The notes beneath the pieces were generated by a model. It was not told the DNA's origin. It ran no database searches and was given only the letters and a program-made list of their open reading frames with translations. From contig NZ_SNXR01000015.1 in the NCBI RefSeq assembly GCF_004362665.1, forward strand, positions 248,001-312,000: DNA of 64,000 bases, in the 5' to 3' direction. The DNA is from Flavobacterium dankookense. GTDB lineage: Bacteria; Bacteroidota; Bacteroidia; Flavobacteriales; Flavobacteriaceae. Made by a program: the position numbers and the translations under genes. Shown one piece after another: positions 36,501 through 44,835 of this stretch (position 1 is its first letter; each line of letters opens with the position of its first letter).

Positions 36501-36760
36501 AGTTTAGTGCAGAATCAACACGTTTCTTAATTAAATCTGATTATTTATCTCTTAATAATATACGTTTAGGCTATACTATTCCTAAAGATTTCTTGTCTAA
36601 GATGATGCTTTCAAATGTTAATTTATTCGTTTCAGGTGATAATTTATTTGTTCTTAGTGCAAGAAACGGTTTTAATCCTACTACTATTATTAGTACTACT
36701 AATACAGGTATATATACACCTATGACTACATTGAGTTTTGGTGCAAAAATTGAATTTTAA
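33518..36760 (+). CDS. SusC/RagA-family TonB-dependent outer-membrane transporter
   Basis: 1080 residues. A signal peptide (1-22) is followed by a carboxypeptidase-D-like plug-extension domain (VTGVVTDKLGPLPGANV, about 25-95) and DEVVVVGYGT. Next come the plug (ALRGEVAGVNVV, TIRIRGFGSINGN, YVVDGAP, VLKDAAATSIYGSRGSNGVI) and a C-terminal beta-barrel ending in Phe. It imports ligands too large for porins, using TonB energy, with its SusD partner as lid. SusD lies 11 bp downstream. The substrate is not shown by the sequence, but the subtilase downstream suggests peptides. Confidence 0.93.
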   Translation: MRSKFKWIFSLLLAFSMQLSFAQEKTVTGVVTDKLGPLPGANVVVKGSTNGVQTDFDGKYSIKAKAGDVLQISFTGYDAKSVTVGSANSYNVVLTEGVVLDEVVVVGYGTSTKERFTGTATKVTMENIEAKAVTNVSQALRGEVAGVNVVLGSGAPGSEATIRIRGFGSINGNRNPLYVVDGAPFSSDISAINPADIESMVVLKDAAATSIYGSRGSNGVILITTKQGKSGKSQISVDFKTSVNSNSLPAYDVITSPEEYIELSWKALKTKGALLGESNPAAWASANLYSATGDGESINNAYNIWNASGNSLIDPSTGKFANGITRKYTPTKWSDAAFGTGYRSEANLLFSGGNEKTKYATSFGFVEDQGVVTNSSYKRYTTRINLEHKPKEWLTASGNISYTGAKYTNSGSDEGEAGSSGNIFALTSTTPAIYDIFLRDTNGDLVEDPIFGGNQYDYGALTGRRAWNSTNAIADAKYDRVRDLATTLLGNFNFKIDITKDLAFETRYSGQYQNNDYASRNNPFYGGSAEVGGSLFKDIRTNKNQNFLQLLRYSKTFGRHNLETFVAHESTQNEINVMTGSAQNAVNPYTFDLAQYTTATGRADSFSQRWAIESYFAQLNYDFSKKYFLTASVRRDGSSRFIKNKWGTFGSVGLGWIASKESFLSNVKAIDYLKFKASLGSIADQGTNVQYGFQTYSIENTVGGLYSFLISNTAANRNQTWESAEILQVGLETVLFGNSLEIDVDYYVKNTNNLFFNQAQPGSFGFATLQINDGQLRNSGLEFDVLGHIFKAKNAGDFSLSVGVNGEILENKITQMPRGLDGVRRVFDTANEISKGRSQYDWFMREWAGVDPANGSALWNLYYNDVNGNGIFDDGNVNVIPNMVNYLSQNPDANVQKTTTSNYALATQKYVGKSAIPTVRGAFRINAGFKNLDLTAQFGYSLGGYAYDSGYALLMSNRGLIGADNFHTDIRKAWSQPGDVTDVPRTSASFDTDVQFSAESTRFLIKSDYLSLNNIRLGYTIPKDFLSKMMLSNVNLFVSGDNLFVLSARNGFNPTTIISTTNTGIYTPMTTLSFGAKIEF

Positions 36761-36771
36761 AAAAGAAAGAT

Positions 36772-38268
36772 ATGAAAAAAAGTGTTATTTATTCGATTGT
36801 CATTACTTCTTTACTTAGTGTTGGATGTGGTGAAGAGTTTTTAGATCCTGTTAGAAATACACAGGTTATAACTAGTGAAGAGTTAGCTGCCTTAGCTCCT
36901 GATAATCCTGCATTGATAGCGGGTACTCTTGAGGGAGTTTATAGCTTTATGGTTCAGCCAGGTGGTGTACTAGGAACAAGTCGTCATTACGACTTAGGTC
37001 AAAAAGGAGTTGATATATACACAGATATGTTATCTGGAGATATGGCATTATCTGCTAACTCTTATGGGTGGTATCAAAATGTTGCTAATCTTGTAACTAC
37101 TGTCGATTTTACAAGAGAAGAAAATAGAATTGTTTGGAATTATTATTACAAAGTTATTAATATATCCAACGCTGTAATTAATAATTTAGGTGGAAATGAT
37201 GCGGTTCCAGCAGATGCTACTACTAGACATTTTATGGGTCAAGCAAAAGCTGCAAGAGCTTATGCCTACTTTTATTTGACGCAATTATTTCAAAAAGAAT
37301 ATAACCCAACTCAAGAGATTTTACCTTTTTATGATGGTGTTATAGTAAGTCCTGCTAAAGTTCCTGCATCTCAAATCTATGATCAAATAATTGAAGATTT
37401 AAATCAGTCTATTGAGTATTTAAGTGATTACACTAGACCGTTAAAGAATCAAATAGATAAAAATGTTGCAAAAGGTTTATTGGCATATACGTATGCAGCA
37501 ATGGGTAACTATTCAGAAGCAAAGATTTTATCTGAAGATATCATAAATACAGGAGGTTATCCTCTTACTACAACTGGTCAGCTTGCTTTCCCTGGTTCTG
37601 GTTCAGGATTTAATAATGTAAACACTCCTTCTTGGATGTGGGGTTATGATATTACAAATGAAATGGGTCATCAATTAGTTAATTGGTGGGGTCAAGTTGA
37701 TTATTACACTTATAGTTATCAATGGGCTGGTGATAGAAAAGTTGTAGATAGCGGTTTATATGCTGCTATACCTTCAAATGATATCAGAAAATCACAGTTT
37801 GGAACTTCTGGTGTTACTAATGGTATGCCAATTAATAAGTTTTTTGATCCAGGAAGAGCTGCTGGTGGACAACAAGCTATTACAACGGATTATATTTTCA
37901 TGAGAATTGAAGAATTCTATTTATTAAGTGCTGAATGTTCAGCTAACTCTGGTGATGAAGCAACTGCTAAAAACAGACTTAAAGAATTGATGGCGCTACG
38001 TTTAGGTAGTTTGGCTAATGCTAATGCATATGTAGATCCATTGGTTGGACAAGCTCTTAAAGATGCTATCTATTTACAGACTAGGATTGAGTTTTGGGGT
38101 GAGGGTAAAAGTTATTTAGCTTTAAAACGTAATAAAGCAACTTCTACAAGAGGTACAAATCATGTTTTCCGTTCAGGACAGTCTTTCTTTTATAATACTG
38201 ACGAAATGTCTTTCCAGATACCAGAAAATGAATTGCTTAATAACCCAGCTATTACAACTCAAAATTAA
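36772..38268 (+). CDS. SusD/RagB-family nutrient-binding lipoprotein
   Basis: 498 residues. The lipobox LLSVGCGEEFLDP places the lipidated Cys near residue 19. TPR-like helices (FMGQAKAARAYAYFYLTQLF, AKGLLAYTYAAMGNYSEAK) and the C-terminal helical region are typical. It acts on the outer face of the outer membrane as the lid and ligand-capture subunit of the SusC pore. It follows SusC by 11 bp and precedes a further lipoprotein by 26 bp. Confidence 0.92.
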   Translation: MKKSVIYSIVITSLLSVGCGEEFLDPVRNTQVITSEELAALAPDNPALIAGTLEGVYSFMVQPGGVLGTSRHYDLGQKGVDIYTDMLSGDMALSANSYGWYQNVANLVTTVDFTREENRIVWNYYYKVINISNAVINNLGGNDAVPADATTRHFMGQAKAARAYAYFYLTQLFQKEYNPTQEILPFYDGVIVSPAKVPASQIYDQIIEDLNQSIEYLSDYTRPLKNQIDKNVAKGLLAYTYAAMGNYSEAKILSEDIINTGGYPLTTTGQLAFPGSGSGFNNVNTPSWMWGYDITNEMGHQLVNWWGQVDYYTYSYQWAGDRKVVDSGLYAAIPSNDIRKSQFGTSGVTNGMPINKFFDPGRAAGGQQAITTDYIFMRIEEFYLLSAECSANSGDEATAKNRLKELMALRLGSLANANAYVDPLVGQALKDAIYLQTRIEFWGEGKSYLALKRNKATSTRGTNHVFRSGQSFFYNTDEMSFQIPENELLNNPAITTQN

Positions 38269-38294
38269 CTTTAATTAATTTAAATTTATTAATC

Positions 38295-39110
38295 ATGAAA
38301 TTTAAAAAATCATTATTTTTTCTCTCATTACTATCGATACTTTTCACATCAATTAGTTGTGAAGACGATTCTGCAACTACGAGTAATTTATCGAGTTTTG
38401 TTGGAGTAGAAGAAGCAAAAAATGTTGGAGTAGTTCTTGGCGAAACTATTGTTGTTGAGTCTAAAGTATATGCTTCTAATGCAACAAATACTGATAGAGT
38501 TTTTAATTTAGTGGTAGATGCTGCTACAACTCATGCTCAAACTAATTTTGTTGTGCCAGCAACGGTTACTATACCAGCTGGTTCAAAAGAAGGTGTTTTT
38601 CAAGTTAGTATTGTTGGTAATAGTATTGCCAATGCAGGAAATAAACTTGTATTATCTATGGCTGAATTAGATGGTAATAATCAGAATTTCGTTTTCAATT
38701 CAGACTCTCAAACTTATTCAAATAAGAAAATTGTATACAATATCTCTGAAGTTTGTCAAACAGGTTTAACTAAAGTTCAATTAGCTATAAAATTTGATAA
38801 TTTCCCTGAAGAAACTGCATGGGAGCTTTATGACTCTAGTTTTAATGTAGTTTCATCTGGTGGTTTTACTGGTACTGCTATAACTGGTTATGCAGCTTTA
38901 GGTTTTGCTGACAGAAGTACTTTTATTTCAAACTTTTGTTTAGCTCCTGGTACGTATACTTTTGTTATCTATGATGATTATGGTGATGGAATGTATACTA
39001 GTGCTACAGTTTCTGGTGATTATTCATTGAAACTTGCTGATGGTACTGTCTTAGCATCTGGTGGTGGTGATTTCGGTACTTTTCAAGATACTGAATTTAC
39101 AATTCAATAA
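38295..39110 (+). CDS. lipoprotein of a SusCD locus, possible surface binding protein
   Basis: 271 residues with a lipobox near SISCEDD (Cys22), whose acidic residues after Cys resemble the lipoprotein export signal of Bacteroidota. The first half looks like a Calx-beta or DUF4843-like sandwich (VPATVTIPAGSKEGVFQVSI). The second half (TYTFVIYDDYGDGMYTSATVSGDYSLKL) is a small beta domain seen in secreted flavobacterial proteins. Third in the SusCD operon and ending at a strong terminator, it probably helps bind the imported substrate. No enzyme motif was seen. Confidence 0.7.
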   Translation: MKFKKSLFFLSLLSILFTSISCEDDSATTSNLSSFVGVEEAKNVGVVLGETIVVESKVYASNATNTDRVFNLVVDAATTHAQTNFVVPATVTIPAGSKEGVFQVSIVGNSIANAGNKLVLSMAELDGNNQNFVFNSDSQTYSNKKIVYNISEVCQTGLTKVQLAIKFDNFPEETAWELYDSSFNVVSSGGFTGTAITGYAALGFADRSTFISNFCLAPGTYTFVIYDDYGDGMYTSATVSGDYSLKLADGTVLASGGGDFGTFQDTEFTIQ

Positions 39111-39129
39111 GTAATTTTATTTATTTTTT

Positions 39130-39164
39130 AAAAACCGAAACTTTTTAGTTTCGGTTTTTTTTTT
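39130..39164 (+). terminator. terminator of the SusCD operon
   Basis: AAAAACCGAAAC and GTTTCGGTTTTT form a 12-bp stem with a 6-nt loop, followed by a long T-tract, 20 bp after the lipoprotein stop. Confidence 0.9.
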
Positions 39165-39192
39165 AAATCTTTATTTATTGATTCTTTTTTCA

Positions 39193-39200
39193 TATTTTTG
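39193..39200 (+). promoter_or_regulatory. -7 promoter motif for the subtilase gene
   Basis: TATTTTTG matches TAnnTTTG, 34 bp before the ATG at 39234. It suggests that the protease has its own promoter downstream of the SusCD terminator. The -33 match is weak. Confidence 0.45.
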
Positions 39201-39233
39201 AATTTAATATACAATTATCAAAAAAGTAAGTCT

Positions 39234-41159
39234 ATGAAAAAGTCACTTTTAATTTTTTTAGTAACCTCTTTTACTTGTTTTTCTCAAACGGTCAAAGAGA
39301 TTGAGTTTATAAGAAGTAAATATAATTTGGATGAAATTAATATTTTAAAAGAAAATATTATTAATTCAAATACATTACGTTCTAATAGGGTTCAGAATTA
39401 TTTAAATTCAAATTTTAATAAAAGTCTTGAATTTTATAGCGGTGGAATCAAATATATGATTTATGATGTTATTGATAACAGTCCAGTATATATTTCCACG
39501 GACAATAGATTGAGTGCATTAGCTTCAAAAACAAATACTCTCTACCCAGGAGGTAGCTTAGGATTAAATTTAACTGGTTCTGGTATGAAGGTAGGTGTAT
39601 GGGAAATTAATTGGCCTTTAGTTAATCATCAAGAATTTATGTCAAATTCGGTTTCAAAAGTTACTGTACCTGACTCTTCATCTCCAACTCCTAATGCGGA
39701 GTTGCATGCTACTCACGTTGTTGGAACTATTGCAGCTAAAGGTGTTGTAGCTAATGCGAAGGGTATGGCATATGAGTCTAATATTGTTGCCTATACTGCA
39801 TCTAATGATGCATTTGAAGTTACTGATGAAGGTTCAAATAATGGACTTTTAATATCTAATCATTCTTATGGTGTTCCTGTTCTTAATGATAATGGCGAGT
39901 TAAATGTTCCAAATTGGTATATGGGTTGTTACAATTCTACAGCAAGAGAATGGGATCAAGTTTCACAAAATTTACCTTATTATTTAATGGTAACTTCTGC
40001 TGGAAATTCTGGACTAGACAGTTACCCAAATGGACTTCTTGCCGGAATCGATAAGCTAACTGGTAACAAAAACTGTAAAAATAATTTAGTTGTTGCAAAT
40101 GCAAACCCGACTGTAAATCCTATCACTGGAGTGATGTCTAATTTAGTTATCAATCCGTCAAGTAGTCAAGGTCCATCTGACGATGGTAGAATTAAACCAG
40201 ATATTGCTGCGGATGGGACAAATCTATTTTCATCAAGTAGCGCTTCTACAACTAGTTATGATACTTTAACAGGAACATCGATGGCATCTCCAACTGTTGC
40301 AGGGACTTTAATATTATTGCAGCAACATTATAATAATTTGAATTCTAATTTCATGCGTGCAGCTACTATAAAAGGTTTAGTTTGTCATACAGCATTAGAC
40401 GACACTAGTAACATTGGTCCTGATCCATATTTTGGTTGGGGATTTTTGGATGCAAATTCAAGTGCAAGCTTAATAAGTAATGCTAGTTCTCCAAATCCAA
40501 CTGCTTTAATAACAGAAAGAACTATTTCGCAATCTGGTGTTAATAGTACTTATTCTTTTCAAGTAACTGTTAATGATCCCAAAACATTGAAGGCTACTTT
40601 GTGTTGGACTGATATTGCTGGTTCGTCAAGAGATAACCAGCTTAATTCATCAACTAGAGCATTATCTCATGATTTAGATTTAAAGATTATAAAAAACTCG
40701 GAAACTTTTTTTCCTTGGAAATTAGATTTAAATAATTTAGCTGGTCCAGCTATTAAGGGTGAAAATTTAGTTGATAACGTTGAAAAAGTTGAAGTAGATA
40801 ATGCGATTGGTACTTATACAATACAAATAACTAAAAAAGGATTTTTATCTGGAGGTTCCCAAGCATATAGTTTAATTGTTTCAGGTTTTGATCAAGTAAG
40901 TCTATCAAATAGTCAGTTTTCGCAGAATAAAATTGCTGTTTACCCAAATCCTGTTAATGATATTTTATATGTAAATAGTGAAGTAAATAATTTTACAGCT
41001 TATGAATTATTCGATATTCAAGGTAGACTAATAAAAAAAGAAATAGTTTCAAATTTAAATAGCTTTGAAATTGAAACATCTTCATTAATAAAAGGAGTTT
41101 ACATGCTAAACTTAAAATCTGACAATGGTGTATTTACACAAAAGATAGTTAAGAGATAA
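39234..41159 (+). CDS. S8 (subtilisin-like) protease with T9SS sorting domain, catalytic Asp replaced
   Basis: 641 residues from ATG 39234 (a TTG extension to 39198 would precede the signal peptide). The signal peptide ends CFSQ. The subtilase core has His in LHATHVVGTIA near residue 162, the oxyanion Asn in SAGNSG near 260 and Ser in GTSMASPTVAGT near 348. At the usual catalytic-Asp site the sequence reads KVGVWEINWP, so Glu replaces Asp. A beta-sandwich follows, then a T9SS type A domain (VYPNPVNDILYVNS, ELFDIQGRLIKKE). It is probably a surface or secreted peptidase. Activity is uncertain because of the Asp change. Confidence 0.85.
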   Translation: MKKSLLIFLVTSFTCFSQTVKEIEFIRSKYNLDEINILKENIINSNTLRSNRVQNYLNSNFNKSLEFYSGGIKYMIYDVIDNSPVYISTDNRLSALASKTNTLYPGGSLGLNLTGSGMKVGVWEINWPLVNHQEFMSNSVSKVTVPDSSSPTPNAELHATHVVGTIAAKGVVANAKGMAYESNIVAYTASNDAFEVTDEGSNNGLLISNHSYGVPVLNDNGELNVPNWYMGCYNSTAREWDQVSQNLPYYLMVTSAGNSGLDSYPNGLLAGIDKLTGNKNCKNNLVVANANPTVNPITGVMSNLVINPSSSQGPSDDGRIKPDIAADGTNLFSSSSASTTSYDTLTGTSMASPTVAGTLILLQQHYNNLNSNFMRAATIKGLVCHTALDDTSNIGPDPYFGWGFLDANSSASLISNASSPNPTALITERTISQSGVNSTYSFQVTVNDPKTLKATLCWTDIAGSSRDNQLNSSTRALSHDLDLKIIKNSETFFPWKLDLNNLAGPAIKGENLVDNVEKVEVDNAIGTYTIQITKKGFLSGGSQAYSLIVSGFDQVSLSNSQFSQNKIAVYPNPVNDILYVNSEVNNFTAYELFDIQGRLIKKEIVSNLNSFEIETSSLIKGVYMLNLKSDNGVFTQKIVKR

Positions 41160-41183
41160 TACAGCAGTTATTTTTTTATGTTT

Positions 41184-41229
41184 AATTTCTCATTACATTT
41201 GCTTTGTTAAGTAATTGTAATGAGAAATT
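41184..41229 (+). terminator. 13-bp inverted repeat spanning the porin start codon, with internal -7 motif
   Basis: AATTTCTCATTAC at 41184-41196 pairs perfectly with GTAATGAGAAATT at 41217-41229, which contains the porin ATG (41220) and is followed by a T-rich run. TACATTTG at 41194-41201 overlaps the left arm and loop and matches the -7 consensus. It could be the subtilase terminator, a start-codon trap for read-through mRNA, or both. Confidence 0.65.
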
Positions 41230-43163
41230 TTATTTTATTTTGTTTTTGTATTTATTCTATTAATATTTTTTCCCAAAGATCTTTGAGTATTGGAGGTGGT
41301 AAAAGCGAGAAAGACACTACATCCACAGCGAGTAAGGAGAAAAATTTTAAAACTTCAACTTTCGACCAATATCGAATCATAACCCTTCAAAAGGACACAA
41401 CCTACGTTGATACATCTTTAACCATAAAAAAAGAATACGAATACAATTATCTTCGTAAAGATATTTTTGGACTTTTACCTTTTGCCAATGAAGGGCAAAC
41501 CTATACAGCATTAGATTATGGTTATAAAAAACAATTTTCGTTCCCTGAAATTGGTTTTTCTGGCAAGCATTTCAATTATATGCAAGTTAACGACATTAAC
41601 TATTATTCAGTTGCAACACCAATAACTGAGCTATATTTTAAAACCGTCATGCAACAAGGGCAATCAGTTGATGCATTAATAGCGGTTAATACCTCAGAAA
41701 GATTTAATATGTCTGTTGCTTTTAAAGGACTACGTTCTCTTGGAAAATACATCAACCAGTTATCAAGTACAGGAAATTTTCGTTTTACGACAAGTTATAA
41801 CACTTTAAACAAAAGATATTTTCTAAACTTTCATTTTACAGGACAAGACTTTCTTAACGGTGAAAATGGTGGAATAACCACTATTGAAGATTTTGAAGGA
41901 GAAAATCCAGACTTTGATAATCGTGCGCGACTTGAGGTTTATCTAACAGATGCCAAAAGTTTTATGAAAGGAAAAAGATATTTCTTAGACCATAATTTTA
42001 GAATTAATTCTAAAGCTGCTAGCAATAATCTTTTCATAACACATCAATTCAATTACGAAACCAAGTTCTTCGAATACAATCAACGCACAGTTCCATCTAC
42101 TATCGGAACAACAAGAATAAATCGTTTTGGAGATTCATATCTAACTGCTGGTATCAATGACCATACGCGCTACAACCGAATGTATAATAAAGTCGGTGCA
42201 ATATATGAAAACACAACACTTGGAAAGTTTCAGTTCTTTGCCGAAGATTTTCGATATAATTACTTTTACAACAAAATCTTAATTCTAGACTCAGGAATTG
42301 TTCCAAGCAAATTATCAGACGAAATTAATACCGTTGGTGGTCAATACGAATACAGAAAAAACAAATGGAACGGAATATTTCAATACTCAAATTCCATTTC
42401 AAATCAACCAATGACAAATCTTGATGCGCAACTGACATATAAACTCAACGAAAAAAACGAGTTTCATTTTCAGTACCAAATGTTGAATAAAATCCCAGAT
42501 CATATCTATAATTTATATCAAAGCAGCTATGTGCAATACAACTGGGCAAATGATTTTAACAACGAAAAAATAAACAATCTTCAAGCAACAGCTAAAACGC
42601 AATGGTTCGATGCAACACTAAAAATAAGTTCCATCAACGACTACCTATATTTTAGTAATGCTGCAACAAATCCTCTTCAACAAATCATTTCCCCAAAACA
42701 ATACGACAAAACCATCAACTACCTTTCCATAAAAGCTAGTCGCGAGTTCAAATGGTGGAAACTTGCCCTAGACAACACCATTTTATATCAACAAGTTGAC
42801 CAAAAAGACGATATACTAAATGTGCCACAAATCACCACTAGAAACTCACTTTATTTCACTAATTTTTTCTTCAAAAAAGCACTTTTTCTACAAACCGGTT
42901 TCACGCTCAACTACTTCACCAAGTATTACATGAATGACTACAACCCAGTCGTTACTGAAGCTTTTGTACAAACCGATAGGAAAATTGGCGACTTCCCAAT
43001 GCTAGATTTCTTTGTAAATGCACGAATTCGTCAAACAAGAATTTTTCTCAAAGCCGAACATTTTAACACGCTTTTCTCGCCAAACAAATACTATACAGCA
43101 CCAAATTATCCCTACCGCGACTTCATGGTTCGCTTCGGATTAATCTGGACTTTCTTTCAATAG
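41220..43163 (+). CDS. putative outer-membrane porin (Porin_10-like)
   Basis: 647 residues with a signal peptide (1-18, ending FSQR). After a short polar region, residues about 90-647 consist of alternating amphipathic beta strands with aromatic ends and a final Phe-Gln, typical of a large outer-membrane barrel. It resembles the 'putative porin' family common in Flavobacteriia (DIFGLLPFANEGQ, ALDYGYKKQFSFPEIGF). The substrate is unknown. It follows the subtilase by 60 bp, with the start codon inside an inverted repeat. Confidence 0.8.
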   Translation: MRNFILFCFCIYSINIFSQRSLSIGGGKSEKDTTSTASKEKNFKTSTFDQYRIITLQKDTTYVDTSLTIKKEYEYNYLRKDIFGLLPFANEGQTYTALDYGYKKQFSFPEIGFSGKHFNYMQVNDINYYSVATPITELYFKTVMQQGQSVDALIAVNTSERFNMSVAFKGLRSLGKYINQLSSTGNFRFTTSYNTLNKRYFLNFHFTGQDFLNGENGGITTIEDFEGENPDFDNRARLEVYLTDAKSFMKGKRYFLDHNFRINSKAASNNLFITHQFNYETKFFEYNQRTVPSTIGTTRINRFGDSYLTAGINDHTRYNRMYNKVGAIYENTTLGKFQFFAEDFRYNYFYNKILILDSGIVPSKLSDEINTVGGQYEYRKNKWNGIFQYSNSISNQPMTNLDAQLTYKLNEKNEFHFQYQMLNKIPDHIYNLYQSSYVQYNWANDFNNEKINNLQATAKTQWFDATLKISSINDYLYFSNAATNPLQQIISPKQYDKTINYLSIKASREFKWWKLALDNTILYQQVDQKDDILNVPQITTRNSLYFTNFFFKKALFLQTGFTLNYFTKYYMNDYNPVVTEAFVQTDRKIGDFPMLDFFVNARIRQTRIFLKAEHFNTLFSPNKYYTAPNYPYRDFMVRFGLIWTFFQ

Positions 43164-43185
43164 AAACCAATCGGTAGGATTATCA

Positions 43186-43293
43186 GCAAATGCAATTCCT
43201 GCTGTCCGTTTCAATCTGTCATTGCGAGGAACGAAGCTAATCACATCAACAATTTGATATGCAATGACAGGATTTCCACTACCATCAGGGTTA
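43186..43293 (+). repeat. dispersed element copy B
   Basis: It has conserved ends (GCAATTCCTGCTGTCCGTTT on the left, GGATTTCCACTACCATCAGG on the right). The core TGTCATTGC/GCAATGACA is an inverted repeat around a different, 40-nt loop. It fills most of the porin-cystathionine synthase gap. Confidence 0.7.
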
Positions 43294-43402
43294 AACGATA
43301 AACTATCCGAATTTTTGGAAACAATACAAATAGCATTACCTTTGTAAAGAAATAAAAGTCTATTATCTATCAGTCTATTATCTCTTTTCTCAAAATTTAA
43401 AA

Positions 43403-44764
43403 ATGAAATACGCAAAAAACATACTCGAAACAATTGGGAATACGCCATTAGTAAAACTAAACAAAGTCGTAGAAGGAATTGATGCCTTAGTTCTAGCAAA
43501 AGTAGAAACCTTCAATCCAGGAAATTCTACCAAAGATAGAATGGCTCTAAAAATGGTCGAAGATGCCGAAGCCGACGGACGATTAAAACCAGGCGGAACC
43601 ATCATCGAAGGAACATCTGGAAACACCGGAATGGGATTAGCATTAGCTGCCATTGTAAAAGGATACAAATGTATTTTTGTAATCACGGACAAACAATCCA
43701 AAGAAAAAATGGACATACTTCGAGCCGTTGGCGCAAAAGTAATCGTTTGTCCAACTGATGTTGAACCAACCGATCCGCGTTCGTATTATTCCGTTTCAAA
43801 ACGATTAGGAACAGAAATTCCAAATTCTTGGTACGTAAATCAATACGATAATCCATCAAACGCAACAGCACATTACGAACAAACAGGACCAGAAATTTGG
43901 GAACAAACCGAAGGTAAAGTTACTCACTTTGTGGTTGGCGTAGGAACAGGTGGAACCATTTCTGGTGTTGCAAAATACCTAAAAGAAAAAAATCCAAACA
44001 TCAAAATTTGGGGAATTGATACGTATGGTTCGGTTTTCAAAAAATACCACGAAACTGGGATTTTTGACGAAAACGAAATCTATTCATACATCACCGAAGG
44101 AATTGGAGAAGACATTCTTCCAAAAAATGTTGACTTTTCGCTAATCGACGGTTTCACAAAAGTAACCGACAAAGATGCTGCTGTTTATACGCGCAAAATT
44201 GCTCTCGAAGAAGGTGTTTTCGTTGGTAATTCAGCTGGCGCATGCGTAAAAGGTTTACACCAACTAAAAGACCATTTCAAACCAGAAGATGTAGTGGTTG
44301 TTCTTTTCCACGACAGCGGAAGCCGTTATGTTGGGAAAATGTTCAACGACGATTGGATGCGAGAAAGAGGTTTCCTTGACGAAGAAATTACCAAAGCCGA
44401 AGACGTAATCAAAGATCACAAAGACAAGCCATTAGTAGTTGTTCGAACGGAAGAATTAGTTTCTCACGCAATTGAACGTTTGAAAAAATATAACATTTCT
44501 CAAATTCCAGTAATTGATACTACAGGTTTTGTAGGTAGCATCGATGAAACTGATTTGTTCCGCAGTTACGTTGAAGATAAAAACATAGCCGAAAAACCAA
44601 TCCGTGAAATTATGGGAAAACCATATCCAATTGTGAGCGGCAACGCACCAATTGAAGAAATTTCTAAACTAATCAATAAAGACAATCAAGCTGTCTTAGT
44701 CGATTTAGGAAATGGTAAACATCATATTATTACTAAACATGACATTATCAGTTCTATAAAATAA
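43403..44764 (+). CDS. cystathionine beta-synthase / cysteine synthase-like PLP enzyme with CBS domains
   Basis: 453 residues. A fold-type II PLP core (1-320) has the Schiff-base lysine in FNPGNSTKDRMA near residue 42, EGTSGNTGMGLA near 72 and the phosphate loop VGTGGTISG near 182. Residues 340-453 are a pair of CBS domains (SHAIERLKKYNISQIPVID, LINKDNQAVLVDLGNG). The architecture matches bacterial cystathionine beta-synthases, which condense serine or O-acetylserine with homocysteine or sulfide. CBS domains suggest nucleotide control. It is transcribed alone, ending at a strong terminator. Confidence 0.85.
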   Translation: MKYAKNILETIGNTPLVKLNKVVEGIDALVLAKVETFNPGNSTKDRMALKMVEDAEADGRLKPGGTIIEGTSGNTGMGLALAAIVKGYKCIFVITDKQSKEKMDILRAVGAKVIVCPTDVEPTDPRSYYSVSKRLGTEIPNSWYVNQYDNPSNATAHYEQTGPEIWEQTEGKVTHFVVGVGTGGTISGVAKYLKEKNPNIKIWGIDTYGSVFKKYHETGIFDENEIYSYITEGIGEDILPKNVDFSLIDGFTKVTDKDAAVYTRKIALEEGVFVGNSAGACVKGLHQLKDHFKPEDVVVVLFHDSGSRYVGKMFNDDWMRERGFLDEEITKAEDVIKDHKDKPLVVVRTEELVSHAIERLKKYNISQIPVIDTTGFVGSIDETDLFRSYVEDKNIAEKPIREIMGKPYPIVSGNAPIEEISKLINKDNQAVLVDLGNGKHHIITKHDIISSIK

Positions 44765-44784
44765 TTTTTTTAACCAAGATCTAC

Positions 44785-44829
44785 GAGTCAAGAAGTAAGA
44801 GTGTTTTCTTTTTTCTTGGCTCTTTTTTC
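44785..44829. terminator. terminator between cystathionine synthase and PNGase-like genes
   Basis: GAGTCAAGAA pairs with TTCTTGGCTC (one G-T wobble), followed by TTTTTT. It lies in the 71-bp gap between convergent genes. Confidence 0.7.
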
Positions 44830-44835
44830 TTTTAT

